From positions 1 through 9,061 of the forward strand of contig JAIRRD010000055.1 in NCBI GenBank assembly GCA_031256155.1: a DNA stretch of 9,061 nt. Direction: 5' to 3'. Source of the DNA: Holophagales bacterium (GTDB taxonomy: Bacteria; Acidobacteriota; Holophagae; Holophagales; Holophagaceae). The first letter of the stretch is position 1. Each line of letters opens with the position of its first letter. The position numbers were made by a program, and so were the translations under genes. A model generated the notes under the pieces. The model had not been told where the DNA came from. It did no database searches and was given only the letters and a program-made list of their open reading frames with translations. Positions 7,901 to 9,061 of this stretch are shown piece after piece.

Positions 7901-9061
7901 CATACAGGGAAATCTCTTGTCCTAATTTAGCGTTTATTTTGTGGCGGCCTACTTTTGAGAGATCATATTTCTGAGGGTCAAAAAACATTGAATAAAGCAG
8001 CTTGCGGCTGGATTCAAGAGTTGCTGGCTCCCCCGGGCGAATTTTCTTAAATAGCTCTTTTGCGGCTTCTTCAGTATCTTCAGTGTGATCTTTACTCAAT
8101 GTTTCACTAAAGACCTTGCCCGTAACGTCATTATCTGGGAAGCAAACCACAAATCCCTTTACGTTATTGGCCAGGAACATTTCAAGATGGGTCTGCACGA
8201 AAGCATCGTTAGCCTCCAGCAATACTTCGCCCGTATTGAGATTGACTATGTCCTCAAGTATTATGGCTCCGTCTAAAATGCTGCGCTCAACCTGAACGCT
8301 CTTGACACCAGCCTTAATGGTGTTTTCCAAAAGGCGGCGTGAAATATTCTTGCCTTTTGCGACAATGACTTCGCCCGTCTTAGGTTCTTTAATATCATCC
8401 AGGGCTTTGATACCAACGAGCATATCGTTGGGTGCCATCATAATTTTTTCACCCTTGAGCGAAAAACTGTATGGCGTATAGAACTTAGACAGCATTGACT
8501 GGTTGTCAGCCACTGATTCATTAAATAAACCCAGCGCTCGCAAAAAAGTGGCACCAAGAAATTTGCGCTTGCGGTCTATCCTTGCATACAGCAACCCCTT
8601 GGTATCAAGCTCGAACTCAATCCAAGACCCGCGATATGGTATAATTTGAGCGGAATAAAGGCTCTTGTCTGAAGTAATTGAGAAAAAAGCACCTGGACTG
8701 CGGTGCAACTGACTGACAATAACGCGTTCCGTGCCATTGATAACAAAAGTCCCGCGATCAGTCATTGTTGGCAAATCGCCAAAATACACTTCCGATTCCT
8801 GGCTCTGCTTATACCTTCGATTACCTTTATCGTCCTTGTCAAATTGGTTGAGGCGCACACGTATCTTGAGCGGTGCGGCCATGGTAGCGCCACGCTCCAC
8901 GCACTCCTCAATAGTCATTTTCTGGTGCAATCCTACAGGCTCGTTACATATTTCGCAAATAGTTGCCGCATTCTTGTTATGGGTTCCGCACTTGGGACAA
9001 TCCACAGAAGGGTCTTTGGGATGATCCGTAACAATACTGTGTCCGCATTTTTTGCAGATGG
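4974..9061 (-). CDS. rpoB: DNA-directed RNA polymerase subunit beta (5' end beyond the window)
   Basis: The second-largest polymerase subunit, forming the other jaw of the cleft and binding rifampicin in other bacteria. The frame is open from the TAA at 4974-4976 to the right edge, giving 1361 visible residues; numbering here starts at the first full codon (9057-9059). A cysteine-rich insertion occupies about 1-45, followed by the conserved '[15 protein letters not shown]'. Next come '[21 protein letters not shown]' (103-123), an SI1-type region (about 200-350) and the rifampicin pocket (491-522). '[16 protein letters not shown]' lies at 540-555 and an SI2-type region at about 965-1085. The active-site block [12 protein letters not shown] is at 1111-1122 (K1113, K1121), and the C-terminal clamp contact is '[20 protein letters not shown]'. 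The GTG at 9003-9005 is not the start, because the frame continues upstream and the N-terminal arm is absent. rpoC follows after 63 nt. Confidence 0.99.
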   Translation of the reverse strand, partial: ICKKCGHSIVTDHPKDPSVDCPKCGTHNKNAATICEICNEPVGLHQKMTIEECVERGATMAAPLKIRVRLNQFDKDDKGNRRYKQSQESEVYFGDLPTMTDRGTFVINGTERVIVSQLHRSPGAFFSITSDKSLYSAQIIPYRGSWIEFELDTKGLLYARIDRKRKFLGATFLRALGLFNESVADNQSMLSKFYTPYSFSLKGEKIMMAPNDMLVGIKALDDIKEPKTGEVIVAKGKNISRRLLENTIKAGVKSVQVERSILDGAIILEDIVNLNTGEVLLEANDAFVQTHLEMFLANNVKGFVVCFPDNDVTGKVFSETLSKDHTEDTEEAAKELFKKIRPGEPATLESSRKLLYSMFFDPQKYDLSKVGRHKINAKLGQEISLYDRTLTIDDFINTIHYLLRLKKYDTTRQDRSDEIAPVRKDDIDHLGNRRVRSVGELLENCFRVGLVRVQRAIKEKFSAAHDPANPVQAHDLINSKPVIAAMKEFFGSSQLSQFMDQTNPLSEITHKRRLSALGPGGLSRDRAGFEVRDVHTSHYGRICPIETPEGPNIGLISSLSCYARINEFGFIESPYLKIENGRIIHYAEITHVGDAKFGYMDVVKLEELLAENAKLEKAGKRPAKFEMHAWYLSAWEEDEHIIAQANVDVDQNGYIKDESVVARIAGETRVVEREKVTLMDVSPKQLVSVAAGLIPFLENDDANRALMGANMQRQAVPLIRTEAPIVGTGMEYFAAKDSGNCVICRRSGIVETVDANRIVIRVEDDPDTEGVESGVDIYTLIKYVRSNQNTCYNQVPLVSKGEYVATGQILADGPCCDHGELSLGRNLIVAYMPWRGYNFEDAILISERVVKEDLYTTIHIEEFEVHARDTKLGPEEITRDIPQVREEMLRNLDDSGIIRIGASIKHGDILVGKVTPKGETILSPEEKLLRAIFGEKASDVKDASLNVPPGIEGTVVDVKVFTRKGQEKDLRTQQIEREQIAKWEKDLKDQERIIRAESKKKIVILLKGKELIESLTDDSGKELLPANKKLTQNMLEAVPYSRFRQVNVAAGKERIEAQVLDILNKTDSQLRILGDVLNERIERLLKGDELMPGVLKSVKVYIAVKRKLQVGDKMAGRHGNKGVVSRILPIEDMPYLPNGTPVDIVLNPLGVPSRMNIGQVLETHLGWAGLVLGVQFATPVFDGAREHEIKEWLEKAWKENGCSGPDTSGKTMLFDGMTGEPFEQPVVVGCSYMMKLHHLVDNKIHARSIGPYSLITQQPLGGKAQFGGQRFGEMEVWALEAYGAANVLQELLTYKSDDMYGRTQIYQAIIKGEAIKDPGLPESFNVVRKELNALCIDVAMLTREELMSQQIEEEPAFSIEG
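5694..5729 (-). other. Active-site [12 protein letters not shown] motif of RpoB
   Basis: Encodes the near-invariant beta-subunit block containing two lysines (K1113 and K1121 in visible numbering, matching E. coli K1065 and K1073) that lie beside the growing RNA end. The motif is unchanged from the consensus. Confidence 0.95.
7494..7589 (-). other. Rifampicin-resistance-determining region of RpoB
   Basis: Corresponds to E. coli residues 507-533 plus flank, reading [17 protein letters not shown] followed by [15 protein letters not shown]. The positions equivalent to Q513, D516, S522, H526, R529 and S531 carry the susceptible-type residues. The only differences from E. coli are N518 to T and I530 to L, both of which I regard as natural variation. 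A rifampicin-susceptible target is therefore inferred. Confidence 0.9.
8946..9056 (-). other. Zinc-ribbon-like cysteine cluster inserted in the RpoB N-terminal (protrusion) region
   Basis: In visible RpoB numbering there are CxxC pairs at C2/C5 (CKKCG), C21/C24 (CPKCG) and C35/C38 (CEIC), all within 37 residues and all before C53 of the conserved 'EEC'. That C53 corresponds to E. coli C85. In E. coli the residues just before it read RLGEPVFDVQ and contain no cysteine. The first two pairs (CxxCG, 15 residues, CxxCG) have zinc-ribbon form. The third pair may join a partner left out by the window edge, so one or two ribbons are possible. Zinc binding is inferred; the cysteine spacing is seen directly. 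Confidence 0.75.

Noticed and set aside
9003..9005. GTG as the start codon of rpoB
   Set aside because: The frame stays open to the window edge and encodes further CxxC residues, while the conserved N-terminal arm of RpoB is still missing. The codon is internal.
1..9061. CRISPR array, tRNA, rRNA, riboswitch or toxin-antitoxin pair
   Set aside because: No spaced direct repeats, no cloverleaf or rRNA-like stretch and no spare non-coding space over about 200 nt were seen. The window is almost fully occupied by rpoB, rpoC and coaD.

Overview
This window is bacterial chromosome carrying the transcription core operon on the minus strand. In transcription order it holds the 3' part of rpoB (RNA polymerase beta subunit, running off the right edge), complete rpoC (beta' subunit) and complete coaD (phosphopantetheine adenylyltransferase). 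The standard bacterial code fits: the three genes end in TAA, TAG and TGA respectively, and all three reading frames are uninterrupted. About 97% of the window is coding. The subunits carry the large lineage-specific insertions typical of Gram-negative-type polymerases (beta SI1 and SI2 regions, and the beta' SI3 region after the trigger loop). Sequence style (for example the '[14 protein letters not shown]' and '[17 protein letters not shown]' stretches) suggests a diderm phylum outside the best-known model groups, perhaps the PVC superphylum or a related candidate phylum. That placement is a weak inference.

Layout, left to right: positions 1-134 hold a plus-strand remnant of an IS630-family transposase, split by a shift at an A8 run and ending without its catalytic domain. 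Positions 135-194 hold an AT-rich spacer with a 9-bp tandem repeat and a perfect 13-bp inverted repeat that begins directly at the coaD stop codon. coaD (195-677, TTG start) follows rpoC by only 12 nt and has its own GGAG ribosome-binding site. rpoC (690-4910) is full length with all zinc and catalytic residues. A 63-nt spacer with a GAGG ribosome-binding site separates it from rpoB (4974 to the right edge), which lacks its true start.

How the genes work together: rpoB and rpoC encode the two large subunits that form the active-site cleft of RNA polymerase. coaD, which makes dephospho-CoA, appears to be carried as a tightly coupled third cistron. The usual rpsL-rpsG-fusA continuation is absent, and the operon ends against a mobile-element scar.

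The most unusual thing here is at the right edge. RpoB carries at least three CxxC pairs, resembling one or two zinc ribbons, immediately before the conserved 'EEC-ERG-AAPLK' segment, where ordinary bacterial RpoB has a short cysteine-free LGEP-type link. No separate novel multi-gene system is visible.
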